Assembly (NCBI GenBank): GCA_000436115.1
Contig: FR894565.1
Location: 31,975-40,156, forward strand
DNA length: 8,182 bases
Source: Firmicutes bacterium CAG:534
GTDB lineage: Bacteria; Bacillota; Clostridia; Lachnospirales; Lachnospiraceae
Direction of reading: 5' to 3'
The notes below the pieces were generated by a model, which did not search any database, was not told the DNA's origin, and saw only the letters and a list, made by a program, of their open reading frames with translations. The position numbers were made by a program, and so were the translations under genes. Shown here in pieces: positions 6,464-8,182 of this stretch (its first letter is position 1; each line of letters opens with the position of its first letter).

Positions 6464-8002
6464 CTACAGCTTCAAAAAGCTTGCGCTCCTTCCGGGTATC
6501 ACAACCCTGCCTCCCTCTGTCTTTGCCTCGCCGCAAAGACTGTAGAGAACCTCCTTTGCCTCTTCCTCAAAGGGGAAGGAAACCTCCTTTGCCGAGGGGT
6601 TGATCACTGCCAGGATCCTTTCTTCCCCACAGCTTCTGATGTAGGCAAGAGGATAAGCATTTTCCTGTGCAAAGACAAACCGGATCTCTCCCTTGCTCTG
6701 AAGCGCCTTATGGCCCTGTCTGATCCTGATCAGCTTTTGTACCTCATGGTAAAGGGAATCCTCTCTTGCCATCTGGTTTTTCACCGTAGGCCTGTCCTTT
6801 GCCTCGTCCTGTCTGATATAAAGTCTGTCCCTGGGCGCAGCGCTGAAACCGGCGTTCACCGTATCATCCCACTGCATAGGCGTTCTGGCTCCGGTACGCT
6901 CATAACCGCCCTCCACAGAAACCAGATCCTCCACATAACGCATGCCGATCTCATCCCCGTAGTAGATAAAGGGCGCTCCCGGCATGGAAAGCAAAAAAGC
7001 AAACGCCACCTTCATCTCCTCCGGATCCAGGGTACGCGCCATTCTCTGCATGTCATGATTGCCGGACGGAATACAGATCAGCCCCTTCTTCTCTGACTTC
7101 TCATAATTTTCCAGATACTTCTCCACAAACTTTGAAATATCTCCCTGTCCCTTACTTGAAAAATAAGGGTGCTCACAGCGGAACAGATCGTTGTAATGAG
7201 ACGGCCCGAAATGAAGCAGGAAATCCATATGAAAGCCTCCCTGCAGAGACTTGTCCGGCTCTCCCCATTCGGAAACCATAGCCGCATCCGGGAACTCCTC
7301 ATCCAGAAAAGCCCTTACCTTTTTCCACAGGGCAATGGTACCCTTGGAATCCGGATCGTTCTTTACCAGGGAACCTGCCATATCCACGCGGAAGCCGTCA
7401 CAGCCCATGGAAAGCCAGAACCGCATCACATCCATCATGGCCTCTAAGGTTGCCTTCGGTCCCGGCGCATCCATTTCCTGCTGCCAGGGCTTTGTCACCT
7501 CGTAATAGCCGTAATTCAGCGCCGGCTGCATGGAAAAGAAATTCAGTCCCACAGCGCCGCATCTCTGGGAAATCCCTCTCAGGCACCCCATATCCTCCGG
7601 TGCTTCCCACACATTGTCCGTCCATACATAGCGGTCTGTAAATTCATTCTTTTCCGGCTTCATGGATTCCTTAAACCAGGCATGCTCCACAGAGGTATGT
7701 CCGGGTACCAGATCAAAGAGAATGTGCATGCCCCTTTTATGGACTTCCTCAAAAAGCAGTTTTGCATCTTCATTGGTTCCGTATCTGGGTGCGATGGTGT
7801 AATAATCTGCCACATCATAACCCGCATCCCCAAAGGGCGAGGTAAAGCAGGGATTGATCCAGAGGGCGTTGCATCCAAGCTCCCTGATATAATCCAGCCT
7901 GGAGATCAGTCCTTTGAAATCCCCAATTCCATCCGCATTTGAATCCTGAAAGGACTGTGGATAAATCTCATAAAAAATCGCATCATCAAGCCACTTTGCC
8001 AT
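6464..8002 (-). CDS. GH13 alpha-glucosidase / oligo-1,6-glucosidase-like enzyme
   Basis: A 512-residue alpha-amylase-family protein, cytosolic with no signal peptide. The N-terminus has IFYEIYPQSFQDSNADGIGD; the Asp20-Asp28 loop is the calcium-binding type of oligo-1,6-glucosidases. The conserved regions are DLVPGH (Asp97-His102), GFRVD (nucleophile Asp207), SEWGEP (acid/base Glu245) and SGNHD (Asp317). All three catalytic carboxylates are present. Region I has Gly101 where most members have Asn, and region V reads QPALN (159-163) instead of QPDLN. A C-terminal beta domain (about 425-512) completes it. It probably hydrolyses short alpha-glucosides or isomalto-oligosaccharides, but transglycosylation or another alpha-glycoside is possible. 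The ATG at 8002 has GGAGGAG at 8008-8014. The open frame extends 29 codons further upstream to 8089, but that part is AT-rich, lacks family similarity and overlaps the promoter region. It is divergent from the putative AraC gene. Confidence 0.9.
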   Translation of the reverse strand: MAKWLDDAIFYEIYPQSFQDSNADGIGDFKGLISRLDYIRELGCNALWINPCFTSPFGDAGYDVADYYTIAPRYGTNEDAKLLFEEVHKRGMHILFDLVPGHTSVEHAWFKESMKPEKNEFTDRYVWTDNVWEAPEDMGCLRGISQRCGAVGLNFFSMQPALNYGYYEVTKPWQQEMDAPGPKATLEAMMDVMRFWLSMGCDGFRVDMAGSLVKNDPDSKGTIALWKKVRAFLDEEFPDAAMVSEWGEPDKSLQGGFHMDFLLHFGPSHYNDLFRCEHPYFSSKGQGDISKFVEKYLENYEKSEKKGLICIPSGNHDMQRMARTLDPEEMKVAFAFLLSMPGAPFIYYGDEIGMRYVEDLVSVEGGYERTGARTPMQWDDTVNAGFSAAPRDRLYIRQDEAKDRPTVKNQMAREDSLYHEVQKLIRIRQGHKALQSKGEIRFVFAQENAYPLAYIRSCGEERILAVINPSAKEVSFPFEEEAKEVLYSLCGEAKTEGGRVVIPGRSASFLKL

Positions 8003-8034
8003 GGTAACTCCTCCGTTCTTTCTTTGATAATGCA

Positions 8035-8063
8035 ATAATACTACATTCTTTTCCCTTTTTTCT
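8035..8063 (-). promoter_or_regulatory. Putative activator-dependent promoter of the GH13 gene
   Basis: On the minus strand the -10 TATTAT (8040-8035) is good, but 17 bp upstream the -35 position is only AGAAAA (8063-8058), which matches poorly. The proximal CACTAT/ATAGTG half-site ends at 8066, right beside that -35. A weak -35 with an adjoining 21-bp direct repeat is the classical layout for an AraC-family activator. It leaves a leader of about 26 nt before the GH13 start. Confidence 0.4.
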
Positions 8064-8065
8064 TG

Positions 8066-8092
8066 CACTATTTTGATATATAATAACACTAT
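8066..8092. promoter_or_regulatory. Direct-repeat operator, two CACTAT half-sites 21 bp apart
   Basis: The plus strand has CACTAT at 8066-8071 and again at 8087-8092, exactly 21 bp from start to start, the spacing of two helical turns used by dimeric AraC/XylS regulators. Both lie in the 127-bp divergent gap between the GH13 gene and the putative AraC gene. One half-site adjoins the GH13 -35; the other lies in the spacer of the presumed regulator promoter, which would suit activation of GH13 and autorepression. Confidence 0.5.
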
Positions 8093-8101
8093 CCTTAGAT
8101 T
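8073..8101 (+). promoter_or_regulatory. Putative promoter of the divergent regulator gene
   Basis: TTGATA (8073-8078) and TAGATT (8096-8101) are separated by 17 bp. The -35 is close to consensus and the -10 matches four of six. Transcription would start near 8108, about 20 nt before the ATG. The distal CACTAT half-site lies within the spacer. Confidence 0.4.
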
Positions 8102-8129
8102 TTTACCTTATATTGCAAAAGGAGCTCCC

Positions 8130-8182
8130 ATGAACGAAAATCTTTATGAAAAGAAATCCCACGGAAGCCTGCTCTTTCCCTT
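8130..8182 (+). CDS. Start of a divergent gene, probably an AraC-family transcriptional regulator (cut by window edge)
   Basis: Only 17 complete codons are visible, MNENLYEKKSHGSLLFP, before the right edge. AAAGGAG at 8118-8124, 5 nt before the ATG, supports a real start. The short sequence resembles the N-termini of AraC-family regulators from Lachnospiraceae, in which a cupin-like sugar-binding domain follows a stretch of this kind. This recognition comes from memory on very little sequence. Its position, divergent from GH13 and sharing a 21-bp direct-repeat operator, fits a local regulator. If so, it would control the GH13 gene and perhaps itself. The DNA-binding domain is outside the window, so the family call is tentative. 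Confidence 0.55.
   Translation, partial: MNENLYEKKSHGSLLFP

Noticed and set aside
8003..8089. 29-codon N-terminal extension of the GH13 protein
   Set aside because: It precedes the conserved GH13 start, lacks a good ribosome site, covers the RBS and promoter region, and has the composition of non-coding AT-rich DNA.
8031..8117. Inverted 7-bp pair TGCAATA (8031-8037) and TATTGCA (8111-8117), one near each ribosome site in the divergent gap
   Set aside because: Short, AT-rich and 73 bp apart. I could not tie it to a known regulator, and the 21-bp CACTAT repeat is the stronger signal.
1..8182. tRNA, rRNA, CRISPR array, insertion sequence, phage or plasmid origin
   Set aside because: Almost the whole window is accounted for by metabolic and transport genes, and the gaps are 137 nt or less. 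I saw no cloverleaf, regularly spaced repeats, transposase or terminal inverted repeats.

Overview
The window looks like chromosome from a gut-type Clostridia bacterium, most likely Lachnospiraceae. The reasons are the AGGAGG-type ribosome binding sites, AT-rich gaps between genes of moderate G+C, and the gene order isomerase / cupin-like protein / xylulokinase known from clostridial xylose clusters. This placement is inferred; there is no rRNA or phylogenetic marker here.

Layout, left to right: (1) 1-833, minus strand, the N-terminal part of a MATE-family efflux transporter that runs off the left edge, with its own promoter and an inverted repeat upstream. (2) 971-6327, minus strand, a four-gene pentoside operon transcribed right to left: GH43 beta-xylosidase/arabinofuranosidase, FGGY xylulokinase, a 207-residue DUF4867-like cupin protein, and a FucI/AraA-fold aldose isomerase. 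(3) 6358-6424, a terminator-like hairpin separating that operon from (4) a GH13 alpha-glucosidase-like gene, 6464-8002, minus strand. (5) 8130-8182, plus strand, the first 17 codons of a divergent gene, probably an AraC-family regulator.

How the genes work together: GH43 lacks a signal peptide, so it should cleave imported xylo- or arabinoxylo-oligosaccharides in the cytosol. The isomerase would turn the released pentose into its ketose, and XylB would phosphorylate D-xylulose for the pentose phosphate pathway. No classical XylA is visible; the FucI-like protein probably takes its place, as shown for the non-orthologous xylose isomerase of Clostridium acetobutylicum. The cupin-like protein between kinase and isomerase has no known role. 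No sugar transporter lies in the window.

The most unusual part is the 121-nt gap between the cupin gene and the isomerase gene (2446-2567). It holds an 18-bp hairpin that starts on the upstream stop codon and masks a near-perfect ribosome binding site. That site serves a 14-codon ORF, whose stop overlaps by ATGA an in-frame upstream start of the isomerase. Competing small hairpins follow. This looks like a translational relay or leader-peptide control inside the operon. A second regulatory signal is a pair of CACTAT half-sites exactly 21 bp apart between the GH13 gene and the putative AraC gene, placed as an AraC-type activator site would be.
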